A stretch of DNA of 64,000 nt, taken from the NCBI RefSeq assembly GCF_009827655.1, contig NZ_WTYV01000001.1:124001-188000 (forward strand). The letters run 5' to 3'. Origin of the DNA: Alteraurantiacibacter buctensis (lineage in GTDB: Bacteria > Pseudomonadota > Alphaproteobacteria > Sphingomonadales > Sphingomonadaceae). The notes under the pieces are model-generated. The model was given only the letters and a program-made list of their open reading frames with translations. It was not told the origin of the DNA and made no database searches. Below are positions 1 to 8,133 of the stretch, piece by piece; the first letter of the stretch is position 1; every line of letters begins with the position of its first letter. The position numbers and the translations under genes are program-made.

Positions 1-1
1 T

Positions 2-313
2 GACAGCTTCATCGCTGCTTGGGATGCCGCCTTGCGGGTGGCGGGCGTACGCCGCGCGCCACCCGGAACAGCACGCCCGCGAAAGGTCACACAGGCAGAG
101 CCGTGGCGAGCCATGATCGGCACCCGCTGGCGTGTGGTGATCCGCAGCGGTCGCTATTGCGGCAGCGTGCAGGAAGCGCACAATTCCGCCGTTCTGGCCC
201 ACCTCAGGCAGATTGACCGCGCCGCGCGCGAGGGGCGGGCCGAGCTGCGTCGGGCGCTAAGGTCACAGCCGGCAAAAACCGTGTTTCGTGTTCCAGGTGG
301 ATCGGTCCGGTGA
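2..313 (+). CDS. C-terminal part of an unrecognised protein, cut by the window edge
   Basis: A reading frame is open from the left edge and stops at 311-313, so any start lies outside the window. The visible tail (about 103 residues) is rich in Arg and Ala and ends in a helical-looking stretch. Third-position GC is clearly high but lower than in the genes that follow, so this could be a real 3' end or chance. No family was recognised. Confidence 0.35.
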   Translation, partial: DSFIAAWDAALRVAGVRRAPPGTARPRKVTQAEPWRAMIGTRWRVVIRSGRYCGSVQEAHNSAVLAHLRQIDRAAREGRAELRRALRSQPAKTVFRVPGGSVR

Positions 314-398
314 CCCCTGCCCCGCCCCTCCGCAAGTCTACGCAGGCTTATGGTAGCCTGCCTGCACCCGTCCTTCCCGTGAAAGGGAGGCGTTGCAA

Positions 399-1868
399 AT
401 GGCACAGTATGACTTCGTGGTTCTGGGTTCCGGCCCTGCCGGGCGGCGGGCGGCGATCCAGGCGGCCAAGCTGGGCCGCAGCGTGCTGGTGGTGGACGAT
501 CGCAGCAAGGTGGGCGGCGTCTCGGTCCACACCGGCACGATCCCCAGCAAGACACTGCGCGAGACCGCGCTCAACCTCAGCGGCTGGCGCGAGCGGGGCT
601 TCTACGGCCGGAGCTATCGCGCCAAGGCCGACCTGTGCAGCGACGACCTGCAGATGCGGATGCGCCGCACCTTCGAGCACGAAGTGGCCGTGCTGGAACA
701 CCAGTTCGCCCGCAACGGCGTGCACGTGATGGTGGGGCGTGGCCGCTTCGATGGCCCCGGCCGCGTGGTGGTGGAGCGCGAGGAGGACGGCCGCTGCTTC
801 GAGCAGGTGGTGGCAGCGGACAAGGTGCTGATCGCGGTGGGCACCGCACCCTTCCGCCCGCCGCACATCCCGTTCAATGATGTGAACGTGTTCGACTCCG
901 ACAGCTTCATCGCCAAACCGCGCCTGCCGCGCAGCCTGACCGTGGTGGGCGGCGGCGTGATCGGGGTGGAATATGCCACCATCTTCGCCGCGCTGGACGT
1001 GCCGGTGACGCTGATCGACCCGCGCCCGAAACTGCTGGACTTCATTGATGACGAGATCGTGGCTCACCTGGTCCACCTGATGCGCGACAACGGCGTGGCC
1101 CTGCGGCTGGGCGGCATGGTCGATCGCATCCGCTTTGCCGCCAATGGCAACCCGGTGTGCATGCTGGAGGACGGGCGGCAGGTATCCTCCGAGATGGTGT
1201 TGCTGACCAGCGGGCGCTGCGGGGCGACCGCATCGCTCGACCTCGCCTCGGTGGGGCTGGAGGTGGACCGGCGCGGCTATCTGGAGGTGGACCGCACCAG
1301 CTTCCAGACCAGCGTGCCGGGCATTTATGCCGCAGGTGACGTGGTGGGCTTCCCGTGCCTGGCCAGCGTGTCGATGGAGCAGGGGCGGGCGGCGGCCTGC
1401 CATGCCTTCGGCGCCCCGGTGGTGGGGGAAGGCGCCAGCAACCCCTACGGCGTCTACTCGGTGCCCGAACTCAGCTCGGTCGGTATGACCGAGCAGAAGG
1501 TGCGCGAGGCCGGGATCGCCTATGAATGCGGCGTGGCGCGCTTCCGCGAAACCAGCCGGGGGCATATCATGGGCATGGACTATGGCGTGCTGAAGCTGAT
1601 CTGCGAGGTGGGCAGCCGCCGCGTGCTGGGCGTGCACATCGTGGGCGAAGGGGCCAGCGAGCTGATCCACATCGGCCAGGCGGTGATCAACCTCTCCGGC
1701 ACGGTGGACTACTTCGTGGACAACAGCTTCAACTATCCCACCCTGGCCGAAGGCTACAAGATCGCCGCGCTGGACGTGTGGAACCGGCTGCAGGCGCAAG
1801 CGGCGCAGGTGGTGGAGCTGCCCGCCCCCGCCCGGCAGCGCGCGCGGCGGAAGGCAGGGCGGGCATAA
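399..1868 (+). CDS. sthA: Soluble pyridine nucleotide transhydrogenase (Si-specific NAD(P)+ transhydrogenase)
   Basis: This FAD flavoprotein transfers hydride between NADPH and NAD+ in the cytoplasm. The 489-residue protein has an N-terminal FAD Rossmann motif GSGPAG (residues 10-15), a GGVSVHTGTIPSK segment (39-51), a central NAD-binding GGGVIG motif near residue 180, and a C-terminal dimerisation domain of the pyridine nucleotide-disulfide oxidoreductase type. As in known SthA, the redox-active Cys pair of lipoamide dehydrogenase is absent from the 39-51 segment, which separates it from Lpd. The ATG at 399 is chosen because AAAGGGAGG lies 8 nt upstream. It would help balance NADPH for the oxygenases nearby, but it is a general housekeeping gene. 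Confidence 0.9.
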   Translation: MAQYDFVVLGSGPAGRRAAIQAAKLGRSVLVVDDRSKVGGVSVHTGTIPSKTLRETALNLSGWRERGFYGRSYRAKADLCSDDLQMRMRRTFEHEVAVLEHQFARNGVHVMVGRGRFDGPGRVVVEREEDGRCFEQVVAADKVLIAVGTAPFRPPHIPFNDVNVFDSDSFIAKPRLPRSLTVVGGGVIGVEYATIFAALDVPVTLIDPRPKLLDFIDDEIVAHLVHLMRDNGVALRLGGMVDRIRFAANGNPVCMLEDGRQVSSEMVLLTSGRCGATASLDLASVGLEVDRRGYLEVDRTSFQTSVPGIYAAGDVVGFPCLASVSMEQGRAAACHAFGAPVVGEGASNPYGVYSVPELSSVGMTEQKVREAGIAYECGVARFRETSRGHIMGMDYGVLKLICEVGSRRVLGVHIVGEGASELIHIGQAVINLSGTVDYFVDNSFNYPTLAEGYKIAALDVWNRLQAQAAQVVELPAPARQRARRKAGRA

Positions 1869-1927
1869 CCGGATGTTAACCCCGATCCGACACATTCTCT
1901 CCATCGGGCAACCGGAGGCAGAGACGC

Positions 1928-2116
1928 GTGTCGAAAACCACCTTTGGCATCTTCCTGGCCGCTATCGCCTTGCTGATGGCGGCGCTGCTGGTGAACAACA
2001 CCTTCATCGCCGGGGGCAGCGGCCTGGTGCTGCTGGTGGCGGTGATCTACGCCTATGTGGTCACCCGCCGCGACGAGGAGCGCGCGGCCGCTTCGGGCGA
2101 GACTGCCCGGGGCTAG
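1928..2116 (+). CDS. Small two-helix membrane protein, unknown function
   Basis: A 62-residue protein starting with GTG behind a GGAGG-type ribosome site. It has two hydrophobic segments (about residues 6-22 and 28-46) and a basic/acidic C-terminal tail (RRDEER), so it should be an inner-membrane hairpin. No family was recognised. Its stop overlaps the stop of the convergent CinA-type gene by 4 bp, and it follows sthA by about 60 bp, so co-transcription with sthA is possible. Confidence 0.7.
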   Translation: MSKTTFGIFLAAIALLMAALLVNNTFIAGGSGLVLLVAVIYAYVVTRRDEERAAASGETARG

Positions 2117-2874
2117 ATGCCGCCGGGGGTGTATTCCAGCCCCAGCCCGTCAAGTCCGGCGCACAGCGCCGCCATGCAGGCCTCCAGCTCCGCCCGGTCG
2201 GTGGAGCGGACCACGAAGTTGGCCCCCGTGCGACCTTCGCGGAAGAACGGGTAGCTGCCGATCTGGCAGCTTTCGTGCGCCTTCTCGGTCTGGCGCAACA
2301 GGTCGGCCACCTCGCTCTCCTTGATCCACCCGCCCACGGTTTCGCTGAGCACGGGCAGCCCGCCTTCCAGCTTGCCGGTAAGGCTGGCCAGCATCTGCGC
2401 GGTGATGCTGGGCACGCCGGCCATCATGAACACGTTGCCGTGGCGGATGCCGGGTGCGCCTGACATGGGGTTCTCGATCAGGTCCGCGCCTTCGGGCGTG
2501 CGGGCCATGCGCAGGCGGGCATCGGTCAGGCCGCCGTCCTTGTCCTTGTAATAGTGCTCCAGGATCGCCCGCGCCTGCGGGTGGACGATCACCGGCACGC
2601 TCAGCGCGGCGGCCACGGCATCCACGCTGATGTCATCGTGCGTGGGGCCGATGCCGCCGGTGGTGAACAGGTAGTCATAGCGGGTGCGCAGGGCGTTCAC
2701 CGCCTCGACGATGGCATCCATGTCGTCGGCCACCACGCGCACCTCGGTCAGGCGGATGCCCTGCACCTGCAGCCAGCTGGCCACCTGGGCGATATTCCTG
2801 TCATGCGTGCGGCCGGAGAGGATCTCGTCCCCGATCACAAGCAGGGCGGCGCGATAGATGCGGGGGGCGGTCAT
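2113..2874 (-). CDS. CinA-type molybdopterin-binding (MoCF_biosynth) domain protein
   Basis: This 253-residue protein carries the MoaB/Mog-like domain over its first 170 residues: LLVIGDEILSGRTHD near the N-terminus, then TTGGIGPTHDD, the signature found in CinA and MogA. It lacks the C-terminal PncC amidase domain of full-length CinA (about 410 residues), so it belongs to the single-domain competence/damage-inducible protein A group. The exact reaction is unknown; relatives bind molybdopterin or act on nucleotide pyrophosphates. It starts 9 bp after the upstream monooxygenase gene and is probably co-transcribed with it. Confidence 0.85.
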   Translation of the reverse strand: MTAPRIYRAALLVIGDEILSGRTHDRNIAQVASWLQVQGIRLTEVRVVADDMDAIVEAVNALRTRYDYLFTTGGIGPTHDDISVDAVAAALSVPVIVHPQARAILEHYYKDKDGGLTDARLRMARTPEGADLIENPMSGAPGIRHGNVFMMAGVPSITAQMLASLTGKLEGGLPVLSETVGGWIKESEVADLLRQTEKAHESCQIGSYPFFREGRTGANFVVRSTDRAELEACMAALCAGLDGLGLEYTPGGI

Positions 2875-2883
2875 GGCTGCCGG

Positions 2884-4371
2884 TTAGGCCAATTCGACAG
2901 TCTGCGCCACGGGACTTTGGTCCCCCTGCGCGGCAGCCGGGTTGGTAAAGCACAGCACCCCGTCAGCCACGGGACGGGTGCGGAAGTCGCGCTTGTCGGC
3001 CAGGTAATCGTGCAGCAGCGCCCAGGGGCGGGTTGCGGCGGTCTTGGGCATCATGCCGCGCGCGCGCTGCAGGTAGCCGCTGGTGTAGTCCCACGGCTCC
3101 ACCGCTTGCGGCTCGTCCTCGGGGGCCAGCACCGGCACGGCGATGCGCGCGCCCACCGCGTCCATGTGCGCCTGCACCTCGGCGGCATAGCGCGCGTTGC
3201 AATCGGCCCGCAGGGTCCAGCTGGCGTTGAGGTAGCCGAACACCACCGACAGGTTGGGCACGTTCGAGAACATGGTCCCGCGATAGAAGAAGTGCTGCGT
3301 GAAATCGACCGGCACCCCGCCCAGGCTGATCGCCACCTTGCCCGCCAGCACCAGCCTGAGGCCGGTGGCGGTGATCACCACGTCTGCCGGCAGGTAGCCG
3401 CCCGAACCCAGCTTCACCCCACCCGCATCGAAGCCCGCCACGGTATCGGTGACGAGGTCCGCCTTGCCGCTGGTGACGGCGGCAAACAGGTCGCCATCGG
3501 GCACCAGGCAGAGGCGCTGCTGCCACGGGTTGTAGGGCGGTTCGAAATCGGCGGTGTAGCGATCTCCCAGGTGGTCCTTCAGCATCCCGCGCAGCATCTC
3601 GGCCAGCTTGCCGGGATTGGTTCGCGACAGGCGGAAGAAGTAGGTGCGCAGGGCGATGTTCTTCTGGCGGGTGAGCCAGTAGGCCCATTTTTCCGGCAGC
3701 CAGCGCTCGAACAGCTTGCCCCACCGGTCGCGCCGTGGCCCCGCCGCCATCCACGTGGGGGTGCGCTGGAGCATGGTGACGTGGGCGGCCTGCTCCGCCA
3801 TCGCGGGCACGATGGTGACTGCGGTGGCCCCCGATCCCACCACCACTACGCGCTTGCCGGTCCAGTCGAACCCTTCGGGCCAGAACTGCGGGTGGATTAC
3901 CTGTCCGCCGAAAGCGTCCAGCGATGGCAGCGCGGCATCGTGCGGGTTGTCGTAGTCATAGTAGCCGCTGGCGAAGTAGAGCCAGTTGCAGGTGTAAGTG
4001 CCGCCATCGCACGTAGTCACCGTCCACAGCGCGGCGCCTTCGTCCCAGTCGGCGCTGGTCACCTCCTGGCCAAACCGGATGCGCTGGCGGATGCCGCGTT
4101 CGTCGGCCACGCGGTTCAGGTATTCCAGGATCGCCGGCCCGTCGGCAATCGCATCCTCGTGCTTCCACGGCTCGAACACGAAGCCCAGCGTGTGCATGTC
4201 GCTGTCCGATCGCACGCCGGGATAGCGGAACAGGTCCCAGGTGCCGCCGATCTGGTGCCGCCGTTCCAGGATCAGGTAATCCCGGCCGGGGCAGATCATG
4301 CCCATGTGCGCTGCCATCGACAGGCCGGACAGCCCTGCGCCGATGATGATGGTGTCGGTATGTTCTCCCAT
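2884..4371 (-). CDS. FAD-dependent monooxygenase, Baeyer-Villiger (EthA-like) type
   Basis: Flavin monooxygenase of 495 residues predicted to oxygenate a ketone or heteroatom substrate with NADPH and O2. It shows an FAD motif GAGLSG (11-16), a second Rossmann motif VVVGSGATA (about 176-184), and between them FGGQVIHPQFWP (154-165), which fits the Baeyer-Villiger fingerprint FxGxxxHxxxWP. EthA-like enzymes are closest by overall feel. The start was taken at 4371 because residues begin MGEHTDTIIIGAG there; an in-frame extension of 10 residues to 4401 is less likely. It is divergent from corA (about 47 bp apart) and is followed by the CinA-type gene. The substrate is unknown. Confidence 0.82.
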   Translation of the reverse strand: MGEHTDTIIIGAGLSGLSMAAHMGMICPGRDYLILERRHQIGGTWDLFRYPGVRSDSDMHTLGFVFEPWKHEDAIADGPAILEYLNRVADERGIRQRIRFGQEVTSADWDEGAALWTVTTCDGGTYTCNWLYFASGYYDYDNPHDAALPSLDAFGGQVIHPQFWPEGFDWTGKRVVVVGSGATAVTIVPAMAEQAAHVTMLQRTPTWMAAGPRRDRWGKLFERWLPEKWAYWLTRQKNIALRTYFFRLSRTNPGKLAEMLRGMLKDHLGDRYTADFEPPYNPWQQRLCLVPDGDLFAAVTSGKADLVTDTVAGFDAGGVKLGSGGYLPADVVITATGLRLVLAGKVAISLGGVPVDFTQHFFYRGTMFSNVPNLSVVFGYLNASWTLRADCNARYAAEVQAHMDAVGARIAVPVLAPEDEPQAVEPWDYTSGYLQRARGMMPKTAATRPWALLHDYLADKRDFRTRPVADGVLCFTNPAAAQGDQSPVAQTVELA

Positions 4372-4418
4372 GCCCGCAGGTTGCCAGCAGCCGCGCCGCA
4401 TGTCACCAAGCTTCGCCT

Positions 4419-5384
4419 ATGACCATCGTCGCCGCACGCCGTTACCGCCAGGGCCATCTGGTCGAAGCCGATGTCCTTGCCAGCGCCGACGAGGCAGGGC
4501 GGGGCGAGTTCGACTGGATCGGCCTGGTCGATCCCACGGTGGAGGAAATGGCCGAGCTGGCCGCGCGCTATCACCTGCACCCGCTGGCGGTGGAGGACGC
4601 GCTGATGGCGCGCCACCCGCCCAAGGCCGAAGCCTATACCGCGCAAAGCTTCGTGGTTGCCCGCACGGCGGCGCAAGGCCCGGGCGATACGGTTGCCTTC
4701 GGGCAGACCGCGATGTTCGTGGGCGAGCGGTTCCTGATTACCGTGCGCCAGGGCAGCGCGCGGACGCATGTGGACCTGCGCACCCAGCTTGAAGCCCAGC
4801 CCGACCGGTTGGCGGAAGGGCCGGACTTCGTGCTCCACGCGCTGCTCGATTTCATCGTGGCAGGCTATGATCCGCTGCTCGACCGGCTGGAGGAAACGGT
4901 GGGGCAGATGGAGGATGGCGCAGTCGAAAAGTTCCCCGACCAGGCGCGCATCCGCCGCATCTTCCGCCTGCGCCGCGTGCTGCGTCAGCTTGACGGCACG
5001 GCGGGCCGGATGGAGGAAATGACGCGCAAGCTGGCCGAGGTGGAACAGCCCGCCATCGATGCCCGCGCGCGCCCCTATTTCCGCGATGTCTACGACCATG
5101 CCCGGCGCGTGGTCAGCCGGGTGCGGGTCAACCTGGACGGCCTGGCCAATATCCTGGAGGTCGCCAGCCTGCTGGAACAGAGCCGCCAGGGCGCGATCAC
5201 GCGGCAACTCGCGGCCTGGGCGGCGATCCTGGCCGTGCCCACGGCGATTGCCGGCATTTATGGCATGAACTTCGAATTCATGCCGGAGACCGACTGGCGC
5301 TATGGCTATTTCGTGGTGCTGGGGGCGATCGCGCTGGCTTGCGCGGGGCTGTTCGTGCGCTTCCGCCGGATCGGGTGGCTATAG
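4419..5384 (+). CDS. corA: CorA-family divalent metal (Mg2+/Co2+) transporter
   Basis: Inner-membrane metal channel of 321 residues. The long N-terminal cytoplasmic part is acidic and alpha/beta. The C-terminal part has two transmembrane helices joined by a loop holding the hallmark GMN tripeptide (residues 282-284, in IYGMNFEFMPE). The protein ends in the usual short basic tail (FRRIGWL). The length is typical of CorA. ATG at 4419 is the first start after the divergent promoter region. Convergent folD follows, with a hairpin between the two genes. Confidence 0.9.
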   Translation: MTIVAARRYRQGHLVEADVLASADEAGRGEFDWIGLVDPTVEEMAELAARYHLHPLAVEDALMARHPPKAEAYTAQSFVVARTAAQGPGDTVAFGQTAMFVGERFLITVRQGSARTHVDLRTQLEAQPDRLAEGPDFVLHALLDFIVAGYDPLLDRLEETVGQMEDGAVEKFPDQARIRRIFRLRRVLRQLDGTAGRMEEMTRKLAEVEQPAIDARARPYFRDVYDHARRVVSRVRVNLDGLANILEVASLLEQSRQGAITRQLAAWAAILAVPTAIAGIYGMNFEFMPETDWRYGYFVVLGAIALACAGLFVRFRRIGWL

Positions 5385-5392
5385 CCACCTCT

Positions 5393-5414
5393 CCCCTCCC
5401 GCTTGCGGAAGGGG
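5393..5414. repeat. REP-like GC hairpin between convergent corA and folD
   Basis: CCCCTCCCGC and its near-complement GCGGAAGGGG are separated by TT. The same CCCCTCCCG...CGGGAGGGG hairpin recurs at 28154 and twice near 35553-35645, with a variant at 16676, always between genes. It has no T-run but sits between converging operons, so it may also end transcription. Confidence 0.7.
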
Positions 5415-5429
5415 TCGAGGGTGGGCCAA

Positions 5430-6350
5430 TCAGGCAAACATGCTGCGGTCGGGTGCGTCTTCGTAAAGGTCGTCCGCCGTAGCGGGCCTGGCCTGCAACG
5501 CCTTGGCTGCCTGCACGGTGTTGGCCATCAGGCAGGCGATGGTCATCGGACCCACGCCGCCCGGCACCGGAGTGATCGCCCCGGCGTGCTGGCAGTTGTC
5601 GAAATCGACATCGCCCAGCAGCTGCTCCTTGCCGGTCGCCTCGTCCAGCACGCGGGTGATGCCCACGTCGATGATGACGGCGCCGGGCTTCACCCAGTCA
5701 CCCTTGACCAGCCGCGGCGCACCGGCGGCGGCGACGATGATATCGGCCTTGCGGCAGATGTCCGGCAGGCCCTGCGTGTAGATGTGGGTCACAGTCACCG
5801 TGCATTCGGCATCCAGCAGCAGATTGGCCACCGGCTTGCCGACGATGTTCGACTTGCCAATGACGACTGCGTCCTTGCCCTTGAAATCGTCGATCACGCT
5901 CTGCAGCAGGATCATCACGCCCAGCGGGGTGCACGGAACGATGCCGCCGGTGCCGGTGCTGAGGCGGCCGACGTTCACAGGGTGAAACCCGTCCACGTCC
6001 TTGTCCGGGCTGATCGAGCGCAGCACCAGCCGCGTGTCTATGTGCGCGGGCAGCGGTACCTGGCACAGGATGCCGTGGACCGTGGGATCGTTGTTGAGCT
6101 TCTCGATCAGCGCCAGCAGGTCGGCCTGGCTGGTATCGGCCGGCAGGCGGTGTTCGCTGCTGCTGATGCCGACCTTCTGGCACGCCTTGATCTTGCGGCG
6201 GACATAGACCTGGCTGGCCCCGTCCTCACCCACCAGGATCACGGTCAGACCGGGGCGGACCATGCCCGCCTCGATCATCTCGTCCACCTGCGCCTTGGTC
6301 TTCTCGTCAAGCGCGTTGGCAACCGCCTTGCCGTCGATCAGCTGGGCCAT
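5430..6350 (-). CDS. folD: Bifunctional methylene-THF dehydrogenase / methenyl-THF cyclohydrolase FolD
   Basis: Converts 5,10-methylene-THF to 5,10-methenyl- and then 10-formyl-THF using NADP+. The 306-residue protein has the catalytic YVRRK motif with Lys53, the QVPLPAHID substrate loop, the nucleotide-binding GKSNIVGKP motif and the terminal PVPGGVGPMT signature (from about residue 261). Its ATG lies right after the metF stop, so the two are translationally coupled. Next to metF and a THF-dependent aryl O-demethylase, its likely local job is to oxidise the methyl groups released from methoxyaromatics. That pairing is known from Sphingobium sp. SYK-6; the role here is inferred. Confidence 0.95.
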   Translation of the reverse strand: MAQLIDGKAVANALDEKTKAQVDEMIEAGMVRPGLTVILVGEDGASQVYVRRKIKACQKVGISSSEHRLPADTSQADLLALIEKLNNDPTVHGILCQVPLPAHIDTRLVLRSISPDKDVDGFHPVNVGRLSTGTGGIVPCTPLGVMILLQSVIDDFKGKDAVVIGKSNIVGKPVANLLLDAECTVTVTHIYTQGLPDICRKADIIVAAAGAPRLVKGDWVKPGAVIIDVGITRVLDEATGKEQLLGDVDFDNCQHAGAITPVPGGVGPMTIACLMANTVQAAKALQARPATADDLYEDAPDRSMFA

Positions 6351-6351
6351 C

Positions 6352-7224
6352 TTACGAGTGCTTCTTGTCGTAGTCGTTGATCCACTCGGCCGAGGCAGTC
6401 AGCGCGCCGAACGGGTAGAGGTGCAGGCGCACGCGGCCGTGTTCGGCACCCAGCTTCTTGTCCAGGCTGTTGACCAGCTTGTCCGGGCCGGCGCTGCCGA
6501 TGAGGTTGGTGAGCGAGATGCCGTACTTCTTCATCACGCTGGCCGAAGCACCCACGCCGCAGCGCTTGGCAAAGCCCAGCAGGCGCTTGATACCGGCCGG
6601 GCCGGGCACGCCCAGGCGCACCGGCACGTCGATGCCGCGGGCGCGCATTTCGGACAGCCACTGGACGATGGCGTCATCGTCAAAGGCGAACTGGGTTACG
6701 ACCAGCGGCACCATGCCGTGGGCGCGGATCGCGGCCAGCTTCTTTTCCATCCACACCCACAGTTCGGCGGGGGTATTGTTGGGGTGGCCTTCCGGGTGGC
6801 CGCCCACGCCGACGATCTCGATCCCGTGCTTTTCGAGCAGGCCCGTCTCGATGATTTGCAGCGAATCGGAATAGGGGCCTTCCGGCTCCGGCGGGTCGCC
6901 GGCGATGATGAAGACGCGCTTCACCTGCGCCTTGGTGGTGATCTCGCCCAGGTACCAGTCAAGCTGTTCCTGCGACTCGATGCGGCGGGCCGAGAGGTGG
7001 ACGATCGGCTCGAAGCCCAGCTCGCGCACCAGCACGGCGGCTTCGATCCGCTGGCTCAGTTCTTCACCCGGCAGGAAGGTGACGGCCACCTGGGTGCCCG
7101 GGCGGATCAGGTGCGCCGCTTCCTTCAGGCCCTCGATTTCCTTGGCGGTCATCTCCAGCGAATAGCCATCGACCATGTTGGCCGGGGCCTGTTCCCAGTT
7201 GGGGTGGATTGCGGCGTAGCTCAT
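6352..7224 (-). CDS. metF: Methylenetetrahydrofolate reductase, MetF family
   Basis: FAD-dependent enzyme interconverting 5-methyl-THF and 5,10-methylene-THF. The 290-residue protein has the TIM-barrel pattern of MetF: an early Glu/Leu-rich segment, VTFLPGE, IVHLSARR, the FIIAGDPPEPEGPYSDS loop and PLVVTQFAFD. It resembles the divergent sphingomonad MetF beside ligM rather than E. coli MetF. ATG 7224 is preferred over the in-frame TTG at 7230, since a GGAG lies 8 nt before it. In the O-demethylation pathway it runs in the oxidative direction, taking the methyl-THF made by the LigM/DesA-type enzyme across the divergent promoter. An IclR-like palindrome lies in that promoter region. Confidence 0.92.
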   Translation of the reverse strand: MSYAAIHPNWEQAPANMVDGYSLEMTAKEIEGLKEAAHLIRPGTQVAVTFLPGEELSQRIEAAVLVRELGFEPIVHLSARRIESQEQLDWYLGEITTKAQVKRVFIIAGDPPEPEGPYSDSLQIIETGLLEKHGIEIVGVGGHPEGHPNNTPAELWVWMEKKLAAIRAHGMVPLVVTQFAFDDDAIVQWLSEMRARGIDVPVRLGVPGPAGIKRLLGFAKRCGVGASASVMKKYGISLTNLIGSAGPDKLVNSLDKKLGAEHGRVRLHLYPFGALTASAEWINDYDKKHS

Positions 7225-7326
7225 CGTCAAATCTCCTCTCGCCCGGTGCCCGTGGAGGCAGGCTTTCCGCTGCGGCCTTTAGGCCGATGCGCGGGCTTCA
7301 CAAAGCCCCTAGCGCAAGGCCCTCAA

Positions 7327-7340
7327 TTCGTATAGACGAA
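7327..7340. promoter_or_regulatory. IclR-like operator TTCGTATAGACGAA
   Basis: A 14-bp inverted repeat, TTCGT-ATAG-ACGAA, lies in the divergent promoter between metF and the hydrolase/demethylase genes, 43 bp before the hydrolase ATG. It fits TTC-N3-TA-N3-GAA, the same pattern as the site ahead of the MetE-like/IclR genes at 12424. Binding by the IclR protein encoded at 10462-11247 is inferred. Confidence 0.5.
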
Positions 7341-7382
7341 ATTTTCACAAGAGCGAACAACGGCGAGAGTCCCTCCCTTTCC

Positions 7383-8084
7383 ATGCTGATGCTGCTGCCA
7401 GGCCTGATCTGCGATGCGCGCATTTATGCGCCGCAGACGGCCGCGTTTGCGGATGCGGTGGCGGTGGATGGCTATGGAATGGCCGATTCGCTGGTCGACA
7501 TGGCGCGAATCGCGCTGGCCCGGGCCGATGTCGCCGGGGCCGACAGGTTCGACCTCTTCGGCCATTCGATGGGCGGGCGCGTGGCGCTGGAAGTCTATCG
7601 CCTGGCCCCGCAGCGGGTGCGCCGCCTGGCGCTGGTTTCCACGGGCGTACATCCGGTGGGCCCCAACGAACCCGCCAGCCGCGCCGCATTGCAGGCCGTG
7701 GGCCATGAACAGGGTTTCGCGGCGCTGGTCGATCACTGGCTGAAGCCGATGGTGGCCCCCGCCAACCGCGAGGATCCGGCCATCTATCCGCCGATGGAAG
7801 CCATGTGCCTTGCCCAGGGCCAGGCCATGTTCGACGCGCAGATCAGGGCGCTGCTGGGCCGGCCCGAAGTGGCCGGTCTGGTGGCCACGATCACCTGCCC
7901 CACACTGGTGATGACGGGCGAGCTCGACACCTGGGCCAACCCCGACCAGCACCGCGCCATCGCCGAGCTGATACCCGATGCCGAACTGGTGATCGTGCCC
8001 GGCGCCGGACACATGATCCAGCTTGAAGCCCCCCAGGCCGTCAACGCCGCCATCGCCCGCTGGCGTGCCCGGCCTGCCGACTGA
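7383..8084 (+). CDS. Alpha/beta-fold hydrolase
   Basis: Cytoplasmic serine hydrolase of 233 residues with the triad visible: nucleophile Ser62 in GHSMGG, an Asp in GELDTWANP, and a His in GAGHMIQLE near the C-terminus. The oxyanion region LLPGLICD is at the N-terminus. Its length fits pimeloyl-ACP esterase-like and MhpC-like hydrolases, but the substrate cannot be read from sequence. ATG 7383 is used because the sequence before it is a promoter region with no coding character. It lies 49 bp upstream of the O-demethylase and is probably in the same operon, which suggests release of an aromatic acid from an ester; this is only inferred. Confidence 0.82.
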   Translation: MLMLLPGLICDARIYAPQTAAFADAVAVDGYGMADSLVDMARIALARADVAGADRFDLFGHSMGGRVALEVYRLAPQRVRRLALVSTGVHPVGPNEPASRAALQAVGHEQGFAALVDHWLKPMVAPANREDPAIYPPMEAMCLAQGQAMFDAQIRALLGRPEVAGLVATITCPTLVMTGELDTWANPDQHRAIAELIPDAELVIVPGAGHMIQLEAPQAVNAAIARWRARPAD

Positions 8085-8133
8085 TCCCATCAACCGCACT
8101 TGCCCCAACCCCTTTCAAGGAGAGGAAGTACCC

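Noticed and set aside
1866..1878. TAACCGGATGTTA near the end of sthA as another regulon operator
   Set aside because: The spacer is 5 bp, not 4, it includes the sthA stop codon, and it is not in a divergent promoter.
348..1904. Long open frame on the minus strand opposite sthA (over 500 codons, His/Ala-rich)
   Set aside because: It mirrors the codon bias of sthA, has no ribosome site and no recognisable domain; the plus strand is clearly coding.
2554..4422. 622-codon frame on the plus strand opposite the monooxygenase
   Set aside because: Antisense shadow rich in His, Arg and Gly; the minus-strand frame has clear FAD and Baeyer-Villiger motifs.
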